Assembly (NCBI GenBank): GCA_009843505.1
Contig: VYDI01000028.1
Location: forward strand, 1-64,000
Direction: 5' to 3'
DNA: 64,000 nucleotides
From: Holophagales bacterium
GTDB taxonomy: Bacteria > Acidobacteriota > Thermoanaerobaculia > Multivoradales > Multivoraceae
The notes beneath the pieces were generated by a model. That model was not told the origin of the DNA. It saw only the letters and a program-made list of their open reading frames with translations, and made no database searches. The position numbers were made by a program, and so were the translations under genes. Position 1 is the stretch's first letter. Every line of letters begins with the position of its first letter. Positions 47,250-55,525 of the stretch are shown here, in pieces.

Positions 47250-48611
47250 TCAGCCGAACCTGGCGCCCCAATCGTCGAGGGGAACGAACCGGCCGTCCTC
47301 GACGACGGTGTGGTAGACGCTCTGGAGTCCCTGACGCCGGTCGGGACCGAAGGACACGCGCTCGCTGATCCCGAGGTCGAAGTCCTCGATCGAGAAGACC
47401 GCCTCTTCCAGCCCCGCCCGGCCCGGGTTCGGCCCCAGCCGCCGCAGAATCTCTCCCATCAGCTTGGCGTTCAGGAACCCCTCGAGACTGCCAAAGCTGT
47501 GCGGGAAGGGCGCGTACTCCTCCTGCACCAGGTCCGCCGGTACCTGCGGGTCGTAACGAGCCATCAGGTCGCGGTACTCCTGGACAGCCGGGATCGAAGT
47601 GTCCTCGTAACTGGGGACCACCTGGGAGTTGATCAACTGCCGGGTGTATCTCTCGGCGTCGTCCTGCCCCTCGGTCAGGAGCTTCAGCAGATTCTCGCTG
47701 CCGACGAAGGACAGGTTGGCGATTGGCACGTCGAGTCCGAGGTCGACGGCGTCGCGGGCAAACGCGGCGCAGGCAGCGTAGGCGCCGATGCAGATGACGG
47801 CGTCCGGCGAGACGCCCTGCAGAATCTCGACCTGCTTCCTCATGCTGCCCGTGAACTTCTCGCCACGGCTGTAGGTCGCCTCGCCCGCGAGCCGCTCGCC
47901 GTGCTTATCCAGCGCCGCCCTGACGCCGGCCCAGCCGCTCCGGCCGTACGCGTCGATCTGGTAGAAGACGGCGATTCGCCGCCTGCCGATCTGCACCAGG
48001 TTGTCCACCAACCCCGCCGTCTCCTGGTTGTAGGAGGCGCGCAGGTTGAATGCGAAGTCGCCGTAGGGCGGCTCCCGTTGCGGCTGGGCGCCGGTGAACG
48101 GGAAGAACAGGAAGATCTTCTCGTCCTGGAACTTCTTCAGGATCGGAAGGACCCGGGTCACGGTGGGCGTCCCGACGTAGCCGAACAGGAGGAACACCTC
48201 GTCCTCCAGCATCAGCCTCATCGTGTTCTGGACGCACGGATCGGGCTGATAGCCATCGTCATACAACTTCAGGCTGACCCTTCGTCCCTCGATGCCGCCG
48301 TTCTCGTTCACGTTGTTGAAGTACGCCATGGCTCCACGGTAGAGCTCCGTGCCGAGCCCCCTGGACGGACCCGAGAAGGCGGCGGACACACCGAGGACGA
48401 TCTCTTCGTCCGTGGCGCCCCGACCTTCCGCCCGGTCCGACGACTCGGTATCCGCGTCGCCGGGTTCCTGGCCCCGTCCCGCGGCCAGCGACGACGCCGC
48501 GAAGGGAGCGACGAGGAGCGCGGCCAGGCCGGACCGCATCACGGACTTCCTGGTGACCAGCGGACCCCAGTTGCCCCTGGTCGGAGCTTCCGGTCCGGGA
48601 CTGCTTTGCAT
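47250..48611 (-). CDS. periplasmic ligand-binding protein of the Leu/Ile/Val-BP type
   Basis: About 453 residues. A basic N terminus (TRKSVMRS) and a hydrophobic signal ending near SSLAAG precede a two-lobed type I periplasmic binding fold: IVLGVSAAFSGPSRGLGTEL, YFNNVNENGGIEGRRVSLKL, YDDGYQPDPCVQNTMRLM, FGYVGTPTVTRVLPILKKFQ and AVFYQIDAYGRSGWAGV. No ABC permease or ATPase is adjacent; the neighbours are a HAMP sensor and an OFA transporter. I start at ATG 48611 because GGAGG lies 7 nt upstream; the ATG at 48617 is only 1 nt from it. Confidence 0.88.
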   Translation of the reverse strand: MQSSPGPEAPTRGNWGPLVTRKSVMRSGLAALLVAPFAASSLAAGRGQEPGDADTESSDRAEGRGATDEEIVLGVSAAFSGPSRGLGTELYRGAMAYFNNVNENGGIEGRRVSLKLYDDGYQPDPCVQNTMRLMLEDEVFLLFGYVGTPTVTRVLPILKKFQDEKIFLFFPFTGAQPQREPPYGDFAFNLRASYNQETAGLVDNLVQIGRRRIAVFYQIDAYGRSGWAGVRAALDKHGERLAGEATYSRGEKFTGSMRKQVEILQGVSPDAVICIGAYAACAAFARDAVDLGLDVPIANLSFVGSENLLKLLTEGQDDAERYTRQLINSQVVPSYEDTSIPAVQEYRDLMARYDPQVPADLVQEEYAPFPHSFGSLEGFLNAKLMGEILRRLGPNPGRAGLEEAVFSIEDFDLGISERVSFGPDRRQGLQSVYHTVVEDGRFVPLDDWGARFG

Positions 48612-48675
48612 TGACATACCTCCTGTTCCGTTGGCCTCGTCAGACACTATCGCCAATCGGCGTAGCCGCCTGGTC

Positions 48676-48681
48676 TAGGAT
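48676..48681 (+). promoter_or_regulatory. -10 element (TAGGAT) of the carboxylase alpha gene
   Basis: TAGGAT ends 12 nt before ATG 48694. No Shine-Dalgarno lies between them. Confidence 0.4.
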
Positions 48682-48693
48682 GCCCGCTCTGGC

Positions 48694-50238
48694 ATGAAGA
48701 ACGGCCTGAAAAAGGTGCTCGTCGCGAACCGCGGCGAGATCGCGGTGCGGGTGATCCGGGCGCTCCGCGAGCGCGGCATCGTCTCGGTCGCCATCTACTC
48801 GGAGGCGGACCGCGCCGGTCTCGCCACGCAGATGGCGGACGAGGCCCACTGCATCGGCCCCGCTCCGTCGATCGAGAGCTACCTTCAGGCCGGGAAGATC
48901 GTAGACCTCGCCGCCTCCATCGGCGCCGACGCGATCCACCCCGGCTACGGCTTTCTGTCCGAGAACGCCGGTTTCGCGCGCCTCTGCGAGGAGCGCGGCA
49001 TCGTCTTCATCGGGCCGCCCTCCGGGGCGATCGCCGCGATGGGCTCGAAGATCGAGAGCCGGCGCCTGATGACCGCGGCCGGCGTGCCCATCGTGCCGGG
49101 AGGCACGGATCCCCTCGCGTCCGCCGAGGCGGCGTGCGAAGCGGCAAGCGAGATCGGCTATCCGGTGATGCTCAAGGCCTCCGCCGGCGGCGGCGGCAAG
49201 GGCATGCGGCTGGTACGCGAGGAGAGCGAGCTCGAAGCGGCGTTCCGGGGAGCGACCTCGGAGGCCGGCGCCAGCTTCAACGACGCCTCGGTCTACATCG
49301 AGCGCTTCGTCGAGCGGCCGCGCCACGTCGAGATCCAGGTCCTCGGCGACCGGCACGGCCGGATCGTCTCCCTCGGTGAACGGGAGTGCTCCCTGCAGCG
49401 ACGCCACCAGAAGGTGGTCGAAGAGGCGCCGTCGCCCGTCGTCGACACGGATCTCCGCCGCCGCATGGGCGAGGCGGCGGTCCGCGCCGCTGCCGCCGTC
49501 AACTACGTCGGCGCGGGCACGGTGGAGTTCCTGCTCGACCCCCGGGGAGAGTTCTACTTCCTGGAGATGAACACGAGGATCCAGGTCGAGCATCCCGTGA
49601 CCGAGCTGGTCACCGGCATCGACATCGTCGCCGCCCAGCTCGACATCGCCGCCGGCGAGCCGCTGCCGGAGGCGCTGAAGAACGGCATGGAGCCCCGCGG
49701 ACACGCGGTCGAGGTCCGCCTGTACGCGGAGGATCCGTTCCGCAACTTCGCGCCTTCGCCCGGCCGGATCGAACGGCTCCAACTGCCCGAGGGGCCGGGC
49801 GTCCGCAACGACTGCGGTGTGTACGAGGGCGACGAGGTGACGATCCACTACGACCCGATGCTGGCCAAGCTGATCGTCTGGGGGCGCGACCGGAGCGACG
49901 CTCTGGCTCGCCTCAGGCGGGCGCTCGCCGAAACCCGGGTGGAGGGCATCCGCACGAACCTGCCCCTCTTCGAGCAACTGCTCGAGGACGAGGACTTCGT
50001 GACCGGCAACATGGACATCTCGATGCTGGATCGCAAGCTCGAGAACGGCGAGCTGCGGCCGGCCGCGCCGGACGACGGCGCCCTGGAGGCCGACCTGCCC
50101 GTTCTCGCCGTCGTTCTCGCCCACCTGAAGCGGGTCGAGGCGAACGGGACCGCGAGCGCGGCCGGCGGCAGCACGCCACGGTCGAACTGGCGGCTGGCGG
50201 CGCGGCGCGACGCCCGGAGGGCCACGACCTGGAACTGA
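48694..50238 (+). CDS. biotin carboxylase (acyl-CoA carboxylase alpha subunit, N-terminal part)
   Basis: ATP-grasp enzyme that carboxylates biotin. Residues 1-445 carry the whole biotin carboxylase: KVLVANRGEIAVRVIRALRE, HPGYGFLSENAGFARLCEE, LKASAGGGGKGMRLV, CSLQRRHQKVVEEAPSP and EMNTRIQVEHPVTELVTGID. After it the frame runs on as SNWRLAARRDARR, the linker seen in fused propionyl/methylcrotonyl-type alpha subunits, then meets a stop at 50236-50238. The expected biotin-carrier half continues at once in another frame, so this is probably one gene broken by a 1-bp deletion. Partner: the carboxyltransferase at 29.4 kb. Confidence 0.93.
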   Translation: MKNGLKKVLVANRGEIAVRVIRALRERGIVSVAIYSEADRAGLATQMADEAHCIGPAPSIESYLQAGKIVDLAASIGADAIHPGYGFLSENAGFARLCEERGIVFIGPPSGAIAAMGSKIESRRLMTAAGVPIVPGGTDPLASAEAACEAASEIGYPVMLKASAGGGGKGMRLVREESELEAAFRGATSEAGASFNDASVYIERFVERPRHVEIQVLGDRHGRIVSLGERECSLQRRHQKVVEEAPSPVVDTDLRRRMGEAAVRAAAAVNYVGAGTVEFLLDPRGEFYFLEMNTRIQVEHPVTELVTGIDIVAAQLDIAAGEPLPEALKNGMEPRGHAVEVRLYAEDPFRNFAPSPGRIERLQLPEGPGVRNDCGVYEGDEVTIHYDPMLAKLIVWGRDRSDALARLRRALAETRVEGIRTNLPLFEQLLEDEDFVTGNMDISMLDRKLENGELRPAAPDDGALEADLPVLAVVLAHLKRVEANGTASAAGGSTPRSNWRLAARRDARRATTWN

Positions 50239-50738
50239 TCGTCGCCCGCCCCGCCGACGAGGTCCGCGTCGAGGTCCGCGCCGAGGCGAACGGCCACTGG
50301 ACCGTCGCCGTCGACGACCGCGAGTACCGGGTGGACGCCGCCACCCTGGGGCGGCCGGACGTCCTGAGCCTGATCGTCAACGGGCGTCAGGCCACGCAGA
50401 GCGTCCGCTCGCTCGGCAACGGCGCCTACGACGTCGACGGCGTCGAACTGAAGGTGATCGACCCCCGCTCGCGGGCTCTCGGCGAGACGACGCAGCAGGG
50501 AGACGCCGACACGTTCGAGGCGACCGCCTACATGCCCGGCCGTGTGGTGGCCGTGCTCGCGGCCGAGGGCGACGAGGTGGCCTCCGGGCAGGGCGTTGTC
50601 GTGCTCGAGGCCATGAAGATGGAGAACGAGATCCAGTCGGAGATCGACGGGCGGCTCGAACAGCTCCTCGTCGAGGTCGGCCAGACGGTCGACGGCGGCC
50701 AGCCGCTTTTCGTCGTCGCCGCCGACAGCGACGCCTAG
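50229..50738 (+). CDS. biotin carboxyl carrier part of the same carboxylase alpha subunit (frame-shifted)
   Basis: This frame encodes a BT-type linker domain (ELIVARPADEVRVEVRAEAN, WTVAVDDREYRV) and a C-terminal biotinyl domain with VVVLEAMKMENEI, the Lys being the biotin site. It has no ATG, GTG or TTG before 50331, where translation would lose the start of the domain; the only start-like codon is a CTG in a CTGA overlap (50235). That favours a single alpha-subunit gene with a 1-bp deletion near 50208-50222 over a separate BCCP gene. The stop overlaps the dtxR-like stop in a CTAG. Confidence 0.8.
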   Translation: MELIVARPADEVRVEVRAEANGHWTVAVDDREYRVDAATLGRPDVLSLIVNGRQATQSVRSLGNGAYDVDGVELKVIDPRSRALGETTQQGDADTFEATAYMPGRVVAVLAAEGDEVASGQGVVVLEAMKMENEIQSEIDGRLEQLLVEVGQTVDGGQPLFVVAADSDA

Positions 50739-51412
50739 GTCGCCGCTTCCCGCACGAGCACCTTGGACGCGGCGGGGAAGCCGAGGCTGAACTCGCGCGC
50801 GTCCGAGACCACGGCAACGCTGCCGGCCGTCTCGTCGCGCGCCGCCACCTCGACCAGGCTGCCGGGCATCAACCCTTCGCGCTCCGCGAAGCGCAGGAAC
50901 TCGGCGTTCTGGTCCGTCACCCGAACCACCTCGACGACCCGGTTCAGGGCGCACTTCAGAAGGCTCGGATGATCGACGAGCTCGATGTGGCCGTCGGCGC
51001 TCGGAATCGGGTCGCCGTGGGGATCCACCGATGGATGGCCGAGCATCTCGTCCATCCGTTCGATCATCCGCCCGGAGACCGAGTGCTCGAGCAACTCGGC
51101 CTCGGAGTGGACGTCACTCCAGTCGAAACCCATCACGTTGACCAGGAAGAGCTCGATCAGGCGATGCCGCCTGAGCACGTGCGTCGCCAGCTTGCGACCA
51201 GCCGGCAGGAGTCGGACGCCGCTATACGGTTCGTAGGCGATCAGTCCGGACTCGGCGAGGGTCTTCATCATCGCCGTGACGGAGGCGGGAGCCACCTTGA
51301 GGCGCGCCGCGATCCGCCCCATCGGCACGAGTTGCAAGCCCTCCATCCGGGCTTCGTGCTCCGCCAGGAAGATGCACTTCAGGTAGTCCTCGACGGTGCT
51401 ACTGGCGCGCAT
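50735..51412 (-). CDS. DtxR/MntR-family metal-dependent transcriptional regulator
   Basis: 225 residues in the three-part DtxR layout: winged HTH (SSTVEDYLKCIFLAEHE, MGRIAARLKVAPASVTAMMK), metal-binding dimerisation helices (HRLIELFLVNVMGFDWSDVH, AELLEHSVSGRMIERMDEML) and a C-terminal FeoA/SH3-like domain (GLMPGSLVEVAARDE). Such proteins repress iron or manganese genes when metal-bound. ATG 51412 has GAGGTGGAAG upstream. It overlaps the 3' end of the isopentenyl phosphate kinase gene by 14 bp, so it is last in the mevalonate operon, an unusual place. Confidence 0.92.
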   Translation of the reverse strand: MRASSTVEDYLKCIFLAEHEARMEGLQLVPMGRIAARLKVAPASVTAMMKTLAESGLIAYEPYSGVRLLPAGRKLATHVLRRHRLIELFLVNVMGFDWSDVHSEAELLEHSVSGRMIERMDEMLGHPSVDPHGDPIPSADGHIELVDHPSLLKCALNRVVEVVRVTDQNAEFLRFAEREGLMPGSLVEVAARDETAGSVAVVSDAREFSLGFPAASKVLVREAAT

Positions 51413-52298
51413 CTTCCACCTCGCTCGGACGCACGACTGTACCGGTTGGACGCACGAGTGTATCGGCCCTCACCGCCTCTCCGTCCGGGTGCCGCAGCAC
51501 CGACTCGAGAAGGCCGGGCCGCCGCCCGTCGATGATGAGCGATTCGACGCCGCTTTGCGCCAGCGCCCAGGCGGTCGCGAGGCGATGCTCCATCCCGCCG
51601 GTGACGTCGACCGCCGGTGAGCCGCCGGCAGCCTCCGACGCCTCGCGGATGTTCGCCGCGTCGATGCGGGGTACGAGCCGGCCTGCGCCGTCGAGCACGC
51701 CGGCCGTGGCACCGAGCCACACCGCCCGTCGCACCTCGATACCGAGCGGAACGAGGGCGCGAACAAGGAAGTCGAACACCGTCTCCGTCGACGCGATCGA
51801 AGCCCCGCGCGTCCGGTCCACGACGACGTCGCCCATCGTGACCGGCACCAGGCCCTCCCGCAGGGCCGCGGCAAGCGGTGCCGGCGGCGGTCCATCAGGC
51901 TCCCCGTCGCGGGCCGTCAGGAAGCCGGACGGCAGTTGCGAGTAGGCCGGCACGCCGGCCTCGACCAGACTGCCGACGACCTGCCGGTGGAGTTCGATGG
52001 CCGCGGACTGCGTGCGCGCGATGCCCATCCGGTCCGCGGCCGGCTCTGGACGGCCGCCGCCCCTGCCACCGGCGAGGCCGGCCGCGCGGGCCTCCGGGTG
52101 TCCGAAGGAACCGCTGCCGTGACCGATGACGAGGCCGTCCCCCGACCACCCGGCCGCGATCTCGGCCGCCAGCCGCCGCAGGTGTTCCTTCGCGACCGTG
52201 CGCGGTTTCGTCTTGTCCGTGATCAGGCTGCCGCCGAGCTTGACCAGCGTGACATGCAGCCGTCCGTCCGAGGCGTTCGCGGCGGCAGCCGCACTCAA
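51399..52298 (-). CDS. isopentenyl phosphate kinase
   Basis: Amino-acid-kinase fold enzyme phosphorylating isopentenyl phosphate to IPP, last step of the alternative mevalonate pathway. About 299 residues. Motifs: VKLGGSLITDKTKPRTV near the N terminus, GLVIGHGSGSFGHPEA (with the IPK-specific His), VTMGDVVVDRTRGASIAS and VDVTGGMEHRLATAW. These match archaeal-type IPK, better known in Archaea, plants and Chloroflexi. The start is TTG 52298 in a TTGA overlap with the decarboxylase stop; no other in-frame start precedes the first motif. Confidence 0.9.
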   Translation of the reverse strand: MSAAAAANASDGRLHVTLVKLGGSLITDKTKPRTVAKEHLRRLAAEIAAGWSGDGLVIGHGSGSFGHPEARAAGLAGGRGGGRPEPAADRMGIARTQSAAIELHRQVVGSLVEAGVPAYSQLPSGFLTARDGEPDGPPPAPLAAALREGLVPVTMGDVVVDRTRGASIASTETVFDFLVRALVPLGIEVRRAVWLGATAGVLDGAGRLVPRIDAANIREASEAAGGSPAVDVTGGMEHRLATAWALAQSGVESLIIDGRRPGLLESVLRHPDGEAVRADTLVRPTGTVVRPSEVEDARQ

Positions 52299-53347
52299 AG
52301 CTCGGCTCCGCCGCGCCAGGCCGGCGGGCCGCCGGTGCGGTCGCGCAGCACCCGTTCGACGCTGCCGAGGGTCTCGAGCCGTTCCGCCACCCCCGATTCG
52401 TCCGCCGGCTGGCAGATCACATGGACGTTCGCGCCGGCATCCATCGTGGCGTAGGCGGCGATGCCGTCCGCCCGCAGGTCGCGGACCGCGGCCAGCACCT
52501 CGATCGTGCCCGGCGTCCAGTAGTACACGGGAGGCCTGGACGACATCGCGATCAGGTGGAGATCGATTCCCTCCTCCTCGACCGCCGGTCCCAGGACCTC
52601 GAAGTCCCGCTGCCCGAGCGCTGCGCGCACCTGTCCGAGACGCTCCTCGAGCGCGGCCAGACGCGGCGCGAAGTACGGACTGCTGACCGCGAGTTGGTGC
52701 CCGTCGCGTGAAGACACCTTCTTGGCGCCGGTCTCGACGACCGCGACCAAGTCGCAGAGCGGCCAGGCGTCCTCGTCCAGGACCTGAACCGCGCTGTTGT
52801 CGTCCCCGTCGGGCCACTCCACGTAACCGCCGTAGGCCGAGCGCGCGGCCGAACCCGAGCCGCTGCTCCGCGACAGGGCGGACAGGGTCCGCGGCGGCAG
52901 GTCGAAGCCCATGGCGGCCGTCACGGCGAGGGTCAGGGCGGTGAAGCCCGAAGCGGAAGAGGCGATCCCGGCCGCGGCCGGGAACGTGTTGCCCGTCGCG
53001 ATCCGGAACCCGCCCGTGTACGGCGCTGCCGTCTGCCGCGACCACTCGCGCAGACGGTCCAGGTGGCGCCGCGTGCGCTCGACGAAGGCCGGCGGCGCTT
53101 CCGCGGCGGCCTCGGTTCGACCGACAGCCGGCTCTTCCACCCAGACGATCTCGTCGACCCGCCCGTCGGCCAACGGAGACGCCGAGCAGATCGACCGGCA
53201 GGCGTCCAGGGTCATCGACAGCGAGCGGTTGAAGGGAACCGGTCCCGCGAGATCGCTGGCGCCCCAGTACTTGATGAAGGCGATGTTCGAAGGCGCCTCG
53301 GCGGTCACGGGCCCAGGCTGATGGGCCGGTTCCAACACGGAGTTCAT
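52295..53347 (-). CDS. phospho- or diphosphomevalonate decarboxylase
   Basis: GHMP-superfamily decarboxylase of 350 residues. SNIAFIKYWGASD and PFNRSLSMTLDACRS are the decarboxylase signatures, GIASSASGFTALTLAVTAAM is the phosphate loop, and the catalytic Asp is D303 in YATMDAGANVHV. The usual Lys after IKYWG is Ala here (GASD instead of GKRD). As the cluster has isopentenyl phosphate kinase but no phosphomevalonate kinase, mevalonate 5-phosphate is the more likely substrate, as in Roseiflexus or Haloferax; that is inferred from context. It lies 12 nt after mvk and overlaps ipk by TTGA. Confidence 0.87.
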   Translation of the reverse strand: MNSVLEPAHQPGPVTAEAPSNIAFIKYWGASDLAGPVPFNRSLSMTLDACRSICSASPLADGRVDEIVWVEEPAVGRTEAAAEAPPAFVERTRRHLDRLREWSRQTAAPYTGGFRIATGNTFPAAAGIASSASGFTALTLAVTAAMGFDLPPRTLSALSRSSGSGSAARSAYGGYVEWPDGDDNSAVQVLDEDAWPLCDLVAVVETGAKKVSSRDGHQLAVSSPYFAPRLAALEERLGQVRAALGQRDFEVLGPAVEEEGIDLHLIAMSSRPPVYYWTPGTIEVLAAVRDLRADGIAAYATMDAGANVHVICQPADESGVAERLETLGSVERVLRDRTGGPPAWRGGAEL

Positions 53348-53359
53348 CTCGCCCGGAGC

Positions 53360-54514
53360 CTACAGTCGATCGGCGATGGGACTCTCGAATCTCAGACCGT
53401 CGGCGCCGATTGCCGCGTTGACGGGCTCGAGGTCCGAGATTCCATCGACCGTCTCCTCCGGCCGGCCGCCGAGCACGCAGATCAGGGCACCGGCTGACTC
53501 GCCTTCGAGAGCCCCGGCCCCGGAGATCTTCGCCGCGCCTCCGGCCGCTTCCACCGACGCGATCCGGCGAGCGACCGCCGGCGGCACCACGCCGAGTTCG
53601 ACCAGGGCGCGGTGGCCGTCGGCGATGGCGGCGGCCGCATCCCGCGGCCCGCCGTCCCGGAGCGCCACGCGAAAGGACTCGACCGCCGCCCCGATGCGGT
53701 CGAACACGGCGGCCGTTCGCTCGGGTTCGTCGTCGTAGCGCCGGCGCACCGCCGTGACCACCGCGCCCGTGGTCTGGCTCGGCGTCCCGCTGTCGAGGAT
53801 CTCGACCGCGCCGGGAAGCCACTCCGGCCGCGGCAAGTCGTCGAATCGCAACTCGTCGCCCACTCGGCGAACCAGCAGAACGCCACCGCGCAGCACCGTG
53901 CCGCTGTCGATCCCCGACGGGAAACCGTGCTGCCGCCGCTCGACCTCGAGCGCCGCCGCCTCGATTGCCGCCAGTTCGTCCTCGGCGACGTCGCTTCCGT
54001 GACCCGGAACCGGTCGCGTCGCGCCGGCTAGCGACCGCACCGCCGCCACGACTCCGATCGCCGCCGCCGCCGAACTGCCCAGGCCAGCGCCGACTGGAAT
54101 TCCAGACCGCAGCCGTAACTCAAGATCCTGTCCGGTCAAGTTCGACGCCGCCAGCGCCGGCAGCGACGCCAACGCTTCTCCTACCGCGATCCGAACCAAC
54201 GCGCCAGAAGCCCGATCAGCGACAAAGGGCTCCTCGCCCGCTTCGAACGCACACCAGCGTCGGCGCGCCAGTTCCGAGTACTCAACGACCTCCGACCATG
54301 AATGGGTTTCCTCGACACCGATGTCAGGCAGAACCAGCCGAACCTCACCGCCGTCCGCCAAGCCAGTCGCGGGCGTCAGCCCGGCCTCCACCGACAACCG
54401 CAGGTCCACCGCCGCCACCACCGCCGGACGGCCATACACCGCCGCATGCTCCCCCATCAGGATCACCTTGCCCGGCACGCTCAACCGCGACCGCAACGGC
54501 CTGAGGGGGCCCAC
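53360..54514 (-). CDS. mvk: mevalonate kinase
   Basis: GHMP kinase phosphorylating mevalonate to mevalonate 5-phosphate. 384 residues: VPGKVILMGEHAAVYGRPAV (substrate-binding N terminus), GIPVGAGLGSSAAAAIG (ATP loop, about 138-153), HGFPSGIDSGTV with the catalytic Asp, and a C-terminal GGAAKISGAGALEGESAGAL block. The start GTG 54514 gives a normal N terminus. It is 12 nt downstream of a membrane-protein gene and 12 nt upstream of the decarboxylase gene on the same strand. Confidence 0.92.
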   Translation of the reverse strand: MGPLRPLRSRLSVPGKVILMGEHAAVYGRPAVVAAVDLRLSVEAGLTPATGLADGGEVRLVLPDIGVEETHSWSEVVEYSELARRRWCAFEAGEEPFVADRASGALVRIAVGEALASLPALAASNLTGQDLELRLRSGIPVGAGLGSSAAAAIGVVAAVRSLAGATRPVPGHGSDVAEDELAAIEAAALEVERRQHGFPSGIDSGTVLRGGVLLVRRVGDELRFDDLPRPEWLPGAVEILDSGTPSQTTGAVVTAVRRRYDDEPERTAAVFDRIGAAVESFRVALRDGGPRDAAAAIADGHRALVELGVVPPAVARRIASVEAAGGAAKISGAGALEGESAGALICVLGGRPEETVDGISDLEPVNAAIGADGLRFESPIADRL

Positions 54515-54526
54515 GGCCCGGCTCCT

Positions 54527-54979
54527 TCAGGTCGGGCGACGACCGAAGAGGGGCCTGACCTTGCAGAAGAGCGCCAGGAACGTGAGGCACATCCCAAGCC
54601 TGAAGGCTGCCTCGCGGACTTCCTCGATGCCCGTTCCCCACGGGGTCTGCAAGAAAAGGCCGCCAAGAAGGAGAACCAGGCCCATCAACTGCCCCGACTG
54701 GAGCAGCCGGTCAGGTAACCGCTCTACCCACCTCAGGAGCCCCACACCCTCGAACCGAGCGGCCCAGGCGGCCGTCACGATCCCGCCTGCAAGGAAACTC
54801 AGTGCCGCAAAGGTCGCTACTGTGAGCGCCACACCCTCGCTCAGTCCTTGAAGGCCCCGAACTACCTCGAATCCCGAGATTCCGTAGAACACCCAGAAAA
54901 GCCAGAACATCCACCACCGCATGCCCGCCGTAACGTCGGCGCTAGCGGTTGCGGTTTCCGGTTGCTGAACGGCCTTCAT
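54527..54979 (-). CDS. four-helix membrane protein of unknown function
   Basis: 150 residues, not recognised. Four hydrophobic helices: WWMFWLFWVFYGISGFEVV, VALTVATFAALSFLAGGIVT, LMGLVLLLGGLFLQ and FRLGMCLTFLALFCKV, with short polar loops. ATG 54979 has a GAGGTG 9 nt upstream; GTG 54991 is an alternative. It lies immediately upstream of mvk (12 nt) and at the edge of the accessory block, so it may belong to either unit. Confidence 0.6.
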   Translation of the reverse strand: MKAVQQPETATASADVTAGMRWWMFWLFWVFYGISGFEVVRGLQGLSEGVALTVATFAALSFLAGGIVTAAWAARFEGVGLLRWVERLPDRLLQSGQLMGLVLLLGGLFLQTPWGTGIEEVREAAFRLGMCLTFLALFCKVRPLFGRRPT

Positions 54980-55397
54980 CTCGCGGGGCACCTCATGGAA
55001 CGCGACGCCGGGGCCATGGGCTGACGGGCGCAGTAAGGCTAGCAGGCACAGGTCCGAGGGTGTGCCCTGGCCGCCCTGGTCACGGCGGTCCGTCGGGCTC
55101 CGAGCCTTCCCACAGGAATCGGCTCCCGCGGGAGCGACCCCACCGAGCGTGTGACGACAAGTGGCCTGGGACCAGGTATGAAACGAGAAGCCGCCGCCCC
55201 CGGAGAAACCCGGGGACGGCGGAGTGACCTAGCTAGAACTAGGTCGGCTAGTCGCCTGTCAGGTCGCCAAAGCGGCTAAGGAACCAGGGAACCCAAACCG
55301 GATCGACCGGGACTCGCGTACAGGAATCGCCCTTACGCCGGTGCCGAGGCACCGAGCAGCAGCACGACGATCACCGCCGCCAGTACCGCGCGGCCCG
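54980..55397. other. intergenic stretch with no supported gene
   Basis: I see no convincing coding frame on either strand. It holds the terminator-like hairpin at 55191-55222 and next to it a small inverted repeat ACCTAG/CTAGGT (55227-55232 with 55239-55244). A short minus-strand frame just after the 37-residue gene (reading AVLAAVIVVLLLGASAPA) resembles a signal peptide but has no normal start codon. Confidence 0.5.
55191..55222 (-). terminator. GC-rich hairpin, probable transcription terminator of cassette 2
   Basis: CCGCCGCCCCCGG and CCGGGGACGGCGG pair over 13 positions with one mismatch around a 6-base loop. On the minus strand the stem is followed by the T-rich CTTCTCGTTTCA, as expected for a terminator of the leftward peptide/small-membrane-protein transcript. 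Confidence 0.5.
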
Positions 55398-55511
55398 TCA
55401 GTGTTGGACGTTGATGTAGATGGCCCACGCAAGCCCGCCCAGCATTGCAAACAGAAAGAAGAGACGGGCGCTTAGGGGGGGCACCTTCCACCAACGCGGC
55501 ACAAGTCTCAA
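55398..55511 (-). CDS. 37-residue single-helix membrane protein (cassette 2)
   Basis: Too short for routine gene calling. TTG 55511 follows GGGAGGCTAC by 4 nt, the same ribosome-site sequence that precedes the two peptide genes. The product has a basic start (MRLVPRWWKVPPLSARLF), one hydrophobic helix (LFFLFAMLGGLAWAIYINV) and ends QH. It begins 14 nt after the stop of peptide 2. Its position matches that of the 70-residue membrane protein after peptide 1, so an immunity or export helper role is possible. Not recognised by family. Confidence 0.55.
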   Translation of the reverse strand: MRLVPRWWKVPPLSARLFFLFAMLGGLAWAIYINVQH

Positions 55512-55525
55512 GCGAGTAGCCTCCC

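Noticed and set aside
50236..50238. TGA at the end of the biotin carboxylase as a selenocysteine codon (selA is present)
   Set aside because: Reading through in the same frame gives no carboxylase sequence; the carrier domain continues in another frame, so a frameshift explains it.
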